Below the pieces are notes generated by a model, which was not told the DNA's origin, ran no database searches, and saw only the letters and a program-made list of their open reading frames with translations. 64,000 nucleotides of DNA from JAEMQF01 sp963850525 (GTDB lineage: Bacteria; Pseudomonadota; Gammaproteobacteria; Burkholderiales; Burkholderiaceae_C). Location: positions 62,001 through 126,000 of the forward strand of contig CAWKLQ010000001.1 in the NCBI GenBank assembly GCA_963850525.1. The letters run 5' to 3'. This document shows positions 1 to 8,143 of the stretch, piece by piece; position 1 is the stretch's first letter; every line of letters begins with the position of its first letter. The translations under genes and the position numbers were made by a program.

Positions 1-279
1 AACTTCGCGCATCGATTCGCGCAAACCCGCTTCGTCTTCGCGCCGGTCGAGCTGCGTGCCCAGGATGTCGTACCAGGCGCGCATCTTGTAGCCGTTGTTG
101 ATCGTCACCGGGCGCACCGCCGCGCGCGGCAGGATGAAACGCACCGGGCCGAGCGCCGACAGTTCGAGCTGATCGCCGAAGCTCAGGAAGTCCGTGCCGT
201 CGGCGCCCAGGCCGTGCAGGATGATGAGGCTCGCGACGGCTTGGCCGGCGGGGTGGAGTTCTATGGTTTCCAATGGCAT
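1..279 (-). CDS. Carboxylesterase/phospholipase-type alpha/beta hydrolase (3' end off window)
   Basis: The visible 93 residues start MPLETIELHP and contain the family's LIILHGLGADGTDF segment (oxyanion-hole HGLG) and the FILPRAA..VTINNGYKMRAWYDI segment. Both are typical of the small cytosolic carboxylesterases related to Pseudomonas EstB and human acyl-protein thioesterase, which hydrolyse short acyl esters. The nucleophile Ser, Asp and His lie beyond the window edge. An in-frame ATG at 321 would add 14 residues and begins 10 bases after the MFS stop codon. Neither start has a clear ribosome site; I prefer 279 because the family usually begins with a few residues before the first strand. The family is clear, the substrate is not. 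Confidence 0.75.
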   Translation of the reverse strand, partial: MPLETIELHPAGQAVASLIILHGLGADGTDFLSFGDQLELSALGPVRFILPRAAVRPVTINNGYKMRAWYDILGTQLDRREDEAGLRESMREV

Positions 280-331
280 GGTCGGTTCGCGCAGGGGGTG
301 GTGAAAGGCAGGCGCCTGCATGGTACGCGAC

Positions 332-1546
332 TCATGACGCGTCGAGGTCATGGCCCCGGCAGGCGTACCACAGCGTCACGTCGTAAGCGATTTTGAGCGC
401 GCCGCAGATCAGCAGCGGCGCGGCGAGCAGGCCCGACGCGAACAGCGCGCCGCCCAGGCTCGGGCCGAGCGCCGCGGCCAGGCTGCGCGGCACTGCGGTG
501 AGGCTTGCCGCGGCGGCGCGTTCAGCCGGCGTGACCACACTCATCACGAAGGCGCTGCGCGTGGGAACGTCCATTTGCGACAAGGCGCTGCGCACCAGTA
601 GCAGGCCGAGGGCCAGCGGCAGATTCGGCGCGAGCGCCGCCAGGATCAGGCAGATGTTTGCCGGGATGTGCGTGAACACCATCGTATTCAACAGGCCGAT
701 GCGCTGCGCGACCCACGGCGCAGCCCACATCGACGCCGCGGCGAGCAGGCCGGTCGCGAAAAACAGGATTCCCGTCTCGCCGGGCGCCAAGCCGAAGCGC
801 TGCATCAGCCACAGCGCCATCAGGCTGTTCACGACCAGGCCGCCGGCAAACGAATCCACCGAAAACAGCGCGGCGAGCTTGATCACGATCGCGCGCGATT
901 CGCCCAGCGGTGCACTCGGCGCGGCGGCCGCGCTCGCGGGCAGCACCGGCAAGCGGCGATACAGAAAATAAAGCGCAACGCCCGCGCCGGCGTAGCCGAC
1001 GAACATGCAGCGCAGCGCGGCAAGCTCATTCAGCCCGGCGTGCGCCGCGAGCCACGCCGGCACGGCGGCGGCGAGCGCGCCACAGGCGCCGCTCAGCGAA
1101 GCGAGCAGACTGTAGCGCGCAAACAATGTGGTTCGAGCAGCGCCTTGCGCAGCGCCTGCGAGGCGCGAATGTTCGAGCGGCAGGAATACGCTCACGTCGC
1201 CCGAGCCTGGATTGAGCGTGCCGACAAAGGCGACGATCAGCAGCGGCCAGAAGCCTTGCAGGCCGGCAAACGCGACACCGGTTCCGGCCATCAACAGCGC
1301 TGCGCCGAGCAGCAGATTGCGTGAGCGGAAGTGGTGGCCCCACGCGCCCACGACCAAGGTGGCTGCCGCCGAGCCGAGCAGGGTGACGGTGCAAAGCACG
1401 CCCACCGCCCAGGTCTGCAGGCCCAGGGCCAGCAAATACACCGGCAGCAACACGGCGACGTAGCCGTCGACGAAGGCGCGCAAGGCACGCCCCGCGACGA
1501 GCAGGCGCGCGGCGGGGTCGGCACCGGCGGGCGCCAGCAGGCTCAT
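332..1546 (-). CDS. MFS transporter next to the selenoneine genes
   Basis: A hydrophobic protein of about 404 residues with some 12 predicted membrane segments, an MFS-like loop near GAWGHHFRSRNLLLG, and a second half beginning at about LAALFSVDSFAGGLV. Glycine- and alanine-rich helices match drug/metabolite MFS permeases. I start at the ATG at 1546 (MSLLAPAGAD), just before the first membrane helix. The reading frame stays open to a TTG at 1666 that overlaps the stop codon of the upstream selenophosphate synthetase gene, so translational coupling is possible; the extra 40 residues are Arg-rich and look unnatural. Co-direction and close spacing with senC suggest a role in moving a selenium compound or selenoneine, but that is inference from position only. 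Confidence 0.75.
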   Translation of the reverse strand: MSLLAPAGADPAARLLVAGRALRAFVDGYVAVLLPVYLLALGLQTWAVGVLCTVTLLGSAAATLVVGAWGHHFRSRNLLLGAALLMAGTGVAFAGLQGFWPLLIVAFVGTLNPGSGDVSVFLPLEHSRLAGAAQGAARTTLFARYSLLASLSGACGALAAAVPAWLAAHAGLNELAALRCMFVGYAGAGVALYFLYRRLPVLPASAAAAPSAPLGESRAIVIKLAALFSVDSFAGGLVVNSLMALWLMQRFGLAPGETGILFFATGLLAAASMWAAPWVAQRIGLLNTMVFTHIPANICLILAALAPNLPLALGLLLVRSALSQMDVPTRSAFVMSVVTPAERAAAASLTAVPRSLAAALGPSLGGALFASGLLAAPLLICGALKIAYDVTLWYACRGHDLDAS

Positions 1547-1662
1547 GAAAATGCGCCGAGGTATTGCCGCAGCGTCGAGTTCGAGTTGCGCCCGCGTGTC
1601 GCTCGAGCTGTGCTCAAGTGGGGTTCGACTCGCGTTCGGGTTGCGCCGACGCTGGCGCAGAC

Positions 1663-2718
1663 TCAAGCGATGATGAGTCGCCCCGGCCCGTCAACCACGC
1701 GGCCGATCACTGCCGCATGCGCAAAGCCGCCGCGTTTGAAAATCTCCATGACTTCAGCCGCTTGTGCGGGCGCGCACGAGACGAGCAGGCCGCCGCTCGT
1801 CTGCGGGTCGGTGAGCAGGGCGCGGTCCGCTTCGGAAAATCCCGTGGGCAGCGTCACGTCAGCGCCGTAACTCGCCCAGTTGCGCCCCGACGCGCCGGTC
1901 ACCATGCCCTGCGCGGCGAGTTCGCGAACGCCGGGGAGCAGCGGCACTTTCGCCCAGTCGAGTTGCACCGAACACTTGGCGCCGCGCGCGAGTTCCAGGC
2001 CGTGGCCTGCCAGGCCGAAGCCCGTGACGTCGGTCAGCGCGTGCACGCCTTTCAACTCGGCCAGCGCGATGCCGGGCTTGTTGAGCTGCGTCGTGTTCGC
2101 GATCATTTGTTTATAGCCGTCGGCGCTGAGCTTGTCTTTTTTCAGCGCTGCGGAGAGCACGCCCACGCCGAGCGGCTTGCCGAGCACGAGCACGTCGCCG
2201 ACCTTCGCGTCGGCGTTGCGCTTGACCTTGCTTGGGTGGATCAGGCCCATCACGACCAGGCCGTAAATCGGCTCGACTGAGTCGATCGTGTGGCCGCCGG
2301 CGATCGGAATCCCGGCCTCGGCACAGATCGACTCACCGCCCTTGATGATGCGCCCGATGGTCTCGATGGGCAGCACGTTGATCGGCATGCCCACCAGCGC
2401 CAGCGCCATGATCGGCGTGCCGCCCATCGCGTAGACGTCGCTGATCGCGTTCGTCGCTGCGATGCGGCCGAAGTCGTACGGGTCGTCGACGATGGGCATG
2501 AAGAAATCGGTCGTCGCGATCAGCGCCTGTTCGTCGTTGAGCTTGTAGACGGCAGCGTCGTCGGCGGTCTCGATGCCCACGAGCAATTCCTTGGGCACGG
2601 GGAATCCGGTCGAACTTTTCAGGATTTCGCTGAGCACGCCCGGCGCGATCTTGCAGCCGCAACCACCGCCGTGCGACAGCGACGTGAGGCGAACGGCTTT
2701 CTCAAAGGGAGCATTCAT
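1663..2718 (-). CDS. senC: Selenide, water dikinase (selenophosphate synthetase), SenC of selenoneine pathway
   Basis: ATP-dependent synthesis of selenophosphate from selenide. The 351 residues match SelD along the full length. The N-terminal catalytic loop HGGGCGCKIAP has Cys20 (equivalent to E. coli Cys17, not selenocysteine) and Lys23. A DFFMPIVDDPYDFGRIAATNAISDVYAMGG block forms the nucleotide/metal site. The start ATG overlaps the stop of senB by 4 bases (ATGA), so the two are co-translated. Selenophosphate made here would be used by SenB to make a selenosugar. Being tied to senB and senA rather than selA/selB indicates the selenoneine branch. Whether it also serves other selenium uses cannot be told from this window. 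Confidence 0.92.
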   Translation of the reverse strand: MNAPFEKAVRLTSLSHGGGCGCKIAPGVLSEILKSSTGFPVPKELLVGIETADDAAVYKLNDEQALIATTDFFMPIVDDPYDFGRIAATNAISDVYAMGGTPIMALALVGMPINVLPIETIGRIIKGGESICAEAGIPIAGGHTIDSVEPIYGLVVMGLIHPSKVKRNADAKVGDVLVLGKPLGVGVLSAALKKDKLSADGYKQMIANTTQLNKPGIALAELKGVHALTDVTGFGLAGHGLELARGAKCSVQLDWAKVPLLPGVRELAAQGMVTGASGRNWASYGADVTLPTGFSEADRALLTDPQTSGGLLVSCAPAQAAEVMEIFKRGGFAHAAVIGRVVDGPGRLIIA

Positions 2719-3689
2719 GGTCGGTTCTCCAGGGCAGTGTGAATCAGGTCGAGCAGGCGGCGTTGTTCTTCGGCGGGTTCGAACAAGGGCGCACGGGCCA
2801 GGGTTTGCTTGCGCAGGGTGGCTAGAAAATCCGGTTCGTCACGCGAACGGACAATCAGCGCAGCCAGGGCCGCATCATCGCCGAGATCGAAATACCCTGG
2901 ATGGTCGGGGCCAAGCATGCCGATGTTGCCGGCGATGCGGGACGCGAGCACCGCAGTGCCGCTTTGCGCGGCCTCCAGAATCACGTGCGCGCCGCCTTCC
3001 ATCTTGCTCGTGCTCACGAGCAAGTGGCCGTGCTGGATGTGGCGGCGCGTCTGCGGCCGCGGCAAGGCGCCCAGCCAGCGGTAATGCGGGCAGTCGGCCT
3101 GGGTGGCGCGCGCCGCGTCTCCGAGCGCGCTGTCGAGATCGTCGCCGATGTGCTCAAAGTGGATGTCGCTGCGCTCGCTGAGGCGCCGCGCCGCACGCAT
3201 GAATGTCGCCGGGTCTTTTTCATCGCGCAGATGCGCGACCTGCACGACGCGCAGCACGCGCCCGGGCGGGGGGCACGGTTTCAGGCGGGGCGCCGATTGA
3301 TAAATCACGCGGCACTTGGCGCGCAGCTCCGGGCGCAGTTCAGCGCTGCCGTGGTCTTGCAACACGACGAGGTGCGTCGCTTGCTCCAGCGAGCGCTGCG
3401 CCTGGGCGTCGCTGCGGATGTCGCGGTACAGGTCGGTGCCGGTGAGCACGACGATGAGCGGGCGCTGCGGGTGCGCACGCGCAAACGCGTCGATGCTCTG
3501 CGCCGAGCGCCGCGCGTGCAAGGCGATCAGCGCCGCGCAATCCTGAGCATCCCACTGCGTTGAAATCGCGGTGCGACAATTCTCGGCCAGCATGCGCGAC
3601 CAGCGCCGCGCCGTGTGCCAATTGCCGTTGTTGGCTGCGGCCAAGGCGGGGCTGACGATTGAAACCAGAGGGCGAATCTTGCTCGACAT
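2715..3689 (-). CDS. senB: Selenosugar synthase SenB (glycosyltransferase-like)
   Basis: A GT-B-type glycosyltransferase of about 324 residues from MSSKIRPLVSIVSPA. The N-terminal domain has the ANNGNWHTARRW motif and LTGTDLYRDI. The C-terminal nucleotide-sugar domain has VVQVAHLRDEKDP and the acidic STSKMEGGAHVILEAAQ motif (E-x7-E-like donor site). This matches the TIGR04348-type proteins shown to join selenophosphate to a UDP-N-acetylhexosamine, giving the first Se-C bond of selenoneine synthesis. The start at 3689 leaves only 28 bases to the divergent senA start; earlier in-frame starts would run into senA. The 4-base overlap with senC supports a two-gene unit. Assignment rests on the three-gene context plus these motifs. 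Confidence 0.88.
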   Translation of the reverse strand: MSSKIRPLVSIVSPALAAANNGNWHTARRWSRMLAENCRTAISTQWDAQDCAALIALHARRSAQSIDAFARAHPQRPLIVVLTGTDLYRDIRSDAQAQRSLEQATHLVVLQDHGSAELRPELRAKCRVIYQSAPRLKPCPPPGRVLRVVQVAHLRDEKDPATFMRAARRLSERSDIHFEHIGDDLDSALGDAARATQADCPHYRWLGALPRPQTRRHIQHGHLLVSTSKMEGGAHVILEAAQSGTAVLASRIAGNIGMLGPDHPGYFDLGDDAALAALIVRSRDEPDFLATLRKQTLARAPLFEPAEEQRRLLDLIHTALENRP

Positions 3690-3717
3690 CGAAGCACCGA
3701 ACATAGAGTCCGCGCAG

Positions 3718-4899
3718 ATGCGCAGTGCGGGCAAGGAGTTGTTGTCGCTGGCGCTGATGGATTCGCGCAATCATACGTTGCGCTGGGTCGCCGCGTACGA
3801 GCGCGCGCTCGGCCCGACGCTGAAGGTGCCGCTTCTCGCCGAGGTGAACCCGCCGCTCTGGGAACTCGGCCACATCGGCTGGTTCCAGGAGCACTGGATC
3901 GCGCGCAATGTGCAACGCGGGCGCGGTGCGGCGTGCGACCCGACGCACCCGCGACTGGCGTCGGTGCTGACACACGCCGACCGCTGGTACGACTCGTCGA
4001 GCGTGCCGCACGACAGCCGTTGGCTGCTCGACTTGCCCGATCTTCACGAGACCAAGCAGTACCTCGTGCAAACGCTCGAGACGACGCTCGACCTGTTGCA
4101 CGCGACACCCGAGGACGACACGGCGCTGTATCTGTACCGCCTGGCACTGTTCCACGAAGACATGCACGTCGAAGCGTTCGCCTACATGTCGCAGACGCTG
4201 GGCATCGATTCCGGCCTGCTCGCGCCCCTGGCGACGATGGCGCCGCGCGAGGCGATGATTTTTCCGGCAACACGCTGGACCCTGGGCAGCGCAGCGCAGG
4301 GCTTCGTCTTCGACAACGAAAAGTCGCGCCACGAGCTGGCGCTTCCCGAGTTCGAGATCGACGCGCAAGCCGTCACCTGGTCGCAGTATTGCGAGTTCGT
4401 CGAAGACGGTGGCTACGACGACGCCAGCTTCTGGAGCGACGCCGGCCGCGCCTGGCTGCAGGCGTCGCAGCGCCGCACGCCGCGGTATGTGGACCAGATG
4501 CGCCACGGCGTCCTGCAGCACCGCTTCGGCAAGTTGACGCGCGTTCCCACGGCGCAACCCGCCATGCACGTGAGCTGGTTCGAAGCGCAGGCGTGGTGCG
4601 CCTGGGCGGGGCGGCGCCTGCCCACCGAAGTGGAATGGGAAGCCGCGGCGCACCAGGGCGCGACGCGCGGTTTTCGCTGGGGCGACGTCTGGGAGTGGAC
4701 GGCGAGCACATTCCACGCCTACCCCGGTTTTGCAGCGGACCCCTACCGCGACTATTCGCAGCCCTGGTTCGGCACGCACAAGGTGCTCCGCGGCGCGTCG
4801 TTTGCGACGCGCGGGCGCATGCGCAGCGCGAAGTACCGCAACTTCTATTTGCCGCAGCGCGACGACATGTTTTGCGGGTTTCGCAGTTGCGCGGCGTGA
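3718..4899 (+). CDS. senA: Selenoneine synthase SenA (EgtB-like nonheme iron enzyme)
   Basis: About 393 residues with the EgtB two-domain layout. The N-terminal DinB-like helical domain has the iron ligands His52 (WELGHIGWF) and His146/His150 in HEDMHVEA. The C-terminal formylglycine-generating-enzyme/sulfatase-modifying domain (WTLGS, AMHVSWFEAQAWCAWAGRRLPTEVEWE region, VWEWTAS, VLRGASFATR) follows. EgtB enzymes couple a thiol to trimethylhistidine; SenA uses the selenosugar. Calling it SenA instead of an ergothioneine EgtB rests on the adjacent divergent senB-senC pair. The start ATG at 3718 gives MRSAGKELLSLALMDSRN, the usual DinB beginning; the frame is open further upstream only inside senB. 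The trimethylhistidine supplier (EgtD) is not in the window. Confidence 0.9.
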   Translation: MRSAGKELLSLALMDSRNHTLRWVAAYERALGPTLKVPLLAEVNPPLWELGHIGWFQEHWIARNVQRGRGAACDPTHPRLASVLTHADRWYDSSSVPHDSRWLLDLPDLHETKQYLVQTLETTLDLLHATPEDDTALYLYRLALFHEDMHVEAFAYMSQTLGIDSGLLAPLATMAPREAMIFPATRWTLGSAAQGFVFDNEKSRHELALPEFEIDAQAVTWSQYCEFVEDGGYDDASFWSDAGRAWLQASQRRTPRYVDQMRHGVLQHRFGKLTRVPTAQPAMHVSWFEAQAWCAWAGRRLPTEVEWEAAAHQGATRGFRWGDVWEWTASTFHAYPGFAADPYRDYSQPWFGTHKVLRGASFATRGRMRSAKYRNFYLPQRDDMFCGFRSCAA

Positions 4900-4974
4900 C
4901 CCGGTGCTCGGTGGCTGGGGGCTGAGCGGCGCTCCCGGGGCTGAACGGTTGCGCCCCTGCTGGGCGGGCGCAGG

Positions 4975-5547
4975 CTACAGCCCCGTCAGGTAGTGCGCCA
5001 GGTTCTCGATGTCCTTGTCGTTGAGCGTGTTGGACACGCTCGTCATGTTGCCCGCGTCGTTGGTCCGCCGGCGCGCCTTGAAGTCGCTCAACTGCTTGAC
5101 GATGTACTCGAAGTTCTGGCCGGCGACTCGCGGGATTTCGTTCTGCCCGGCAAAGCCGCCCATGTGGCACATCGTGCACAGCGTCTCGTCGGCCTTGAGC
5201 TTGCCGAGCTTGGCTTTTTCGGGGTCGACCTTGAAGTTCAGCGACTTCGGCTTCTGCTTCGAGTAGTAGTCGGCGAGTTCGCGCATCTCGTCGCGCGTCA
5301 GGCCGGCGACCATGGGCGACATCTGCGGATCGCTGCGCCGGCCTTCCTGGAAGTCGCGCAGCTGCAGGTAGATGTAGCGCGAGTTGAGCCCGGCGAGGAT
5401 GGGGTTCGTCGGGATCACCGCGTTGCCCCCCTCACCGTGGCAAGCAGCGCAGACCACCGCTTTCGCGGGGACCTGCGCCGGACTGGGGGAGGCAGCGCCG
5501 GCAAGGGCCAGTGCTGCCAGGCAGATGAAGAGTCCGCTTGACCTCAC
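4975..5547 (-). CDS. Periplasmic diheme cytochrome c, partner of PQQ dehydrogenase
   Basis: A 190-residue secreted protein with two CxxCH haem-binding motifs (CAACH near residue 37 and CTMCH near 128), each followed by a distal Met region (MSPMVAGL; NMTSVSNTL), as in cytochromes c4. The GTG start at 5545-5547 overlaps the upstream dehydrogenase stop as GTGA and is followed by a good Sec signal (SSGLFICLAALALAGAASPSPAQ). This indicates translational coupling to the PQQ enzyme and a role as its electron acceptor toward the terminal oxidase. The frame is open further upstream, but that part is inside the dehydrogenase gene. It is convergent with senA. Confidence 0.88.
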   Translation of the reverse strand: MRSSGLFICLAALALAGAASPSPAQVPAKAVVCAACHGEGGNAVIPTNPILAGLNSRYIYLQLRDFQEGRRSDPQMSPMVAGLTRDEMRELADYYSKQKPKSLNFKVDPEKAKLGKLKADETLCTMCHMGGFAGQNEIPRVAGQNFEYIVKQLSDFKARRRTNDAGNMTSVSNTLNDKDIENLAHYLTGL

Positions 5548-7283
5548 GGCAAGGCGAACACGATCACCGAGTTTCCGCGTTTGAAGTCGAGCTGGGTATT
5601 GCCACCCGCGGCCACTGCGACGTACTGTTTGCCCGCCACCGTGTACGACACGGCCGGTGCGTTCACGCCGGCGCCGCACTGGTACTCCCAGAGCTTCTTG
5701 CCGGTTGTCGCGTCGAAGGCGCGGAACAGGCCGTTGCCTTCGCCGTTGAACACGAGGTTGCCGGCGGTGGCGAGCACGCCGCCGATGAGGGGTTGCTCAG
5801 TGTCGAACTTCCAGACCATCTTGCCGGTGTCGATGTTGACAGCCGCGAGGCGACCCCACTGCTTTTCTCCGGCGATCACCTTGAACGCGCCACCCAGCCA
5901 CAGCTTGCCGCCAGGGTACTTGGCTTCTTCGACGTGGTAGGTCATCGGCTGGTGCAGGTTCGCTGCGTAAGCCAGCCGTGTCTGCGGGTTGAACGCCATC
6001 GGGCTCCACTCGACGCCACCGTTGGCGCCGGGCAGCATGCGTTTTCCCTCTTTGGTGGGCAGCACCCACATGTTCTCTTGCGGAATCATCGCTTCGCTGT
6101 GGCGGATTAGCTCGCCGGTGGCGCGGTCGTGCACATACACGTGGCCGGTCTTGCCGCCATGGATCGCGACCTTGCGCATCGCGCCGTCCTTGCCCTTGGC
6201 GGTGGTCAGGATCACCGGGGACACGGCGTCGAGGTCCCACACGTCGTGGGCGATGTACTGGTAATGCCACTTGTACGTGCCCTTTTCCAGGTCGATCGCG
6301 ACCATCGAGTTCGTGTACAGGTTGTCGCCCGGGCGCTCGGCGCCGTACAGGTCAGGGCTGGGGTTGCCGGCGACGAAGAACACGGTCTTCGTTTCCAGGT
6401 CGACCGCGGGCGCCATCCAGACGCCGCCGCCGAGCGTCTTGTAGAAGTCGCCGCCCTTCTCGGCCAATTGCTTCTTTTCGGCAGCGATGTCGCGCAGCAT
6501 GTTGCGGCCGGTCGCGTCGTTCACCGCCCAGACGCCTTCATGGCCGCGCTCGGGAATGCTGTAGAAAGTCCAGACCAGGGCGCCGGTCTTGGCGTCGAAC
6601 GCTTTGACGAAGCCGCGCACGCCGTATTCGCCGCCGTTCGTGCCGATCAGCACCTTGCCGCCCACGGCGACCGGCGCCATCGTTTCGGAGTAGCCCAGTT
6701 CCGGGTCAGCGATTTGCGTCGCCCAGAGCACTTTGCCGGTCTTCGCGTCGAGCGAGACGAGCTTGGCATCTAACGTGCCCATGAACAGCTGGCCGTCGAG
6801 GATCGCCACGCCGCGGTTGTTCGGGCCGCAGCAGTAGGTGGTGACCGGGCCTTGTTTGTGCTTGTAGTGCCAGAACTCCTTGCCCGTGGCAGCGTCGATC
6901 GCGTAGACGTGGTTGAACGACGTCGTCAGGTACATGATGCCGTCGACGACGATAGGCGCGGTTTCCATCGATTCCAGGACCTCGGTCTGGAAGATGAACG
7001 CCGGTTTGAGCTTGGCGACGTTGCCGGCGTTGATCTGCGCTGCCGGGTAGTAGCGCGTCTGTTCGTAGCTGCCGTTGCTGTGCAGGAAATTGTTGCCGTC
7101 TTTGGCCGCGGCGCTGAGCTTGGCTTGCGACACCGAGATGTTCTTCGGCACGGGCGAGCCGCTGGCCGCCGTCTGACCCGTTACTTCTTGGGCGAAGGCT
7201 GCTGAACTCGCGAACAGCGCTGTGCACGCGAGTGCGGACAGCAGAGGAATCGATCGACGAATCTTGGGTGTATGGCGATGCAT
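5544..7283 (-). CDS. PQQ-dependent alcohol dehydrogenase (quinoprotein), probably lanthanide type
   Basis: A 579-residue periplasmic eight-bladed propeller enzyme oxidising alcohols with PQQ. The start at 7283 has AGGAG nine bases upstream and a Sec signal ending ASSAAFA. Repeated tryptophan-docking segments are seen (DAATGKEFWHYK, DAKTGKVLWATQ, DATTGKKLWEYQ). The vicinal cysteine pair of the active site is at 151-152 (YCCGPNNRG). The catalytic Asp350 sits in DVWDLDAV with a second Asp two residues later (Asp352). In this family that extra Asp marks lanthanide-binding members such as XoxF and PedH; calcium enzymes lack it. The metal is therefore inferred. The following cytochrome c overlaps its stop. 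Substrate is unknown; the ABC set at 9.8-13.7 kb points to alcohols such as phenylethanol. Confidence 0.9.
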   Translation of the reverse strand: MHRHTPKIRRSIPLLSALACTALFASSAAFAQEVTGQTAASGSPVPKNISVSQAKLSAAAKDGNNFLHSNGSYEQTRYYPAAQINAGNVAKLKPAFIFQTEVLESMETAPIVVDGIMYLTTSFNHVYAIDAATGKEFWHYKHKQGPVTTYCCGPNNRGVAILDGQLFMGTLDAKLVSLDAKTGKVLWATQIADPELGYSETMAPVAVGGKVLIGTNGGEYGVRGFVKAFDAKTGALVWTFYSIPERGHEGVWAVNDATGRNMLRDIAAEKKQLAEKGGDFYKTLGGGVWMAPAVDLETKTVFFVAGNPSPDLYGAERPGDNLYTNSMVAIDLEKGTYKWHYQYIAHDVWDLDAVSPVILTTAKGKDGAMRKVAIHGGKTGHVYVHDRATGELIRHSEAMIPQENMWVLPTKEGKRMLPGANGGVEWSPMAFNPQTRLAYAANLHQPMTYHVEEAKYPGGKLWLGGAFKVIAGEKQWGRLAAVNIDTGKMVWKFDTEQPLIGGVLATAGNLVFNGEGNGLFRAFDATTGKKLWEYQCGAGVNAPAVSYTVAGKQYVAVAAGGNTQLDFKRGNSVIVFALP

Positions 7284-7438
7284 ACGTGTCTCCTGAGGTT
7301 TGCTTGGCGTCTCTGATCCCTGAGCGAAGGTGTCCCGTTTGGCGCACCTGCGCTCAGGCGCGAGAATATAGATCAAAGCTGCAGATGCAGCCAGCTTTCC
7401 CGTTGTTTTGCGCCACCGAGCACCCGAGGACTAACCCG

Positions 7439-8113
7439 ATGAATGCAACCCAATCCACCCCTTTGCGCAGCTGCGGCCGGATTCTGCTGCTGATGGCCTT
7501 GGCCTGCACGGCAGGACTCGTCAACGCGCAGGTCTCACCGCACCTCAGTCTGAGTGCGCAACTGCTTGTCGGCGCCCGGCAGAACGACTTCGCCCTGGTC
7601 GATCGGGTCCTGGCCCAGGGTGCGGCGCCCAACTCGCGCAATCGTTTGGGCAAGACGGCGTTGTTGATGGCCTCTGAGAAGGGCAGTTTGCCTCTGGCGC
7701 AGCGCATGTTGGACGCCGGCGCCGACGTGAACCTGGCGTCGCTCGAAGGCGTGACGCCCTTGATGGCGGCGTGCTACGGCGGCCACACTGAGCTGGTTCG
7801 GCGGCTGCTCGCCAAAGGCGCGCGCACCGACCCGCTCGACCGCATGCACAAGCCGGCCATCATCTACGCCGCGGGCCAGGGCCACGCCGATCCGATCGAG
7901 GCGCTGCTCGACGCGGGTGTGGACGTGAATGCGGTTTACGAGAATCAGCTGAGCGTCTTGATGTGGGCGGCCGGCCAGGGCCACGCCGAGGTCGTGCAAC
8001 GCCTGCTGAAGCGCGGTGCACGCATCGACGCACGCGACAACCGCGGCCTGTCGGCGCACGACATGGCGCAGCGCGAAGGCCACGCCGCGGTGGTCGCTCT
8101 TTTGAAGAACTGA
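7439..8113 (+). CDS. Secreted ankyrin-repeat protein
   Basis: 224 residues. The start at 7439 has GAGGA eight bases upstream and a signal peptide (ILLLMALACTAGLVNAQ). The remainder is about six ankyrin repeats, with recognisable G-x-TALLMASEKG, GVTPLMAACYGGHTELVRRLLAKGA, ENQLSVLMWAAGQGHAEVV and GHAAVVALLKN helices. Ankyrin proteins of this kind in proteobacteria are periplasmic and often act as inhibitors or partners of redox enzymes. Here the gene is divergent from the PQQ dehydrogenase across 155 bases, so it could protect or assemble that enzyme. The partner is inference; the repeats are directly visible. Confidence 0.85.
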   Translation: MNATQSTPLRSCGRILLLMALACTAGLVNAQVSPHLSLSAQLLVGARQNDFALVDRVLAQGAAPNSRNRLGKTALLMASEKGSLPLAQRMLDAGADVNLASLEGVTPLMAACYGGHTELVRRLLAKGARTDPLDRMHKPAIIYAAGQGHADPIEALLDAGVDVNAVYENQLSVLMWAAGQGHAEVVQRLLKRGARIDARDNRGLSAHDMAQREGHAAVVALLKN

Positions 8114-8143
8114 GTCCCGCGCCGCCTGAACCCAGGCGAGTTG

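Noticed and set aside
4900..4974. Possible bidirectional terminator between senA and the cytochrome gene
   Set aside because: GCGCCC/GGGCGC pairing is short with no T-run, so it is not supported.
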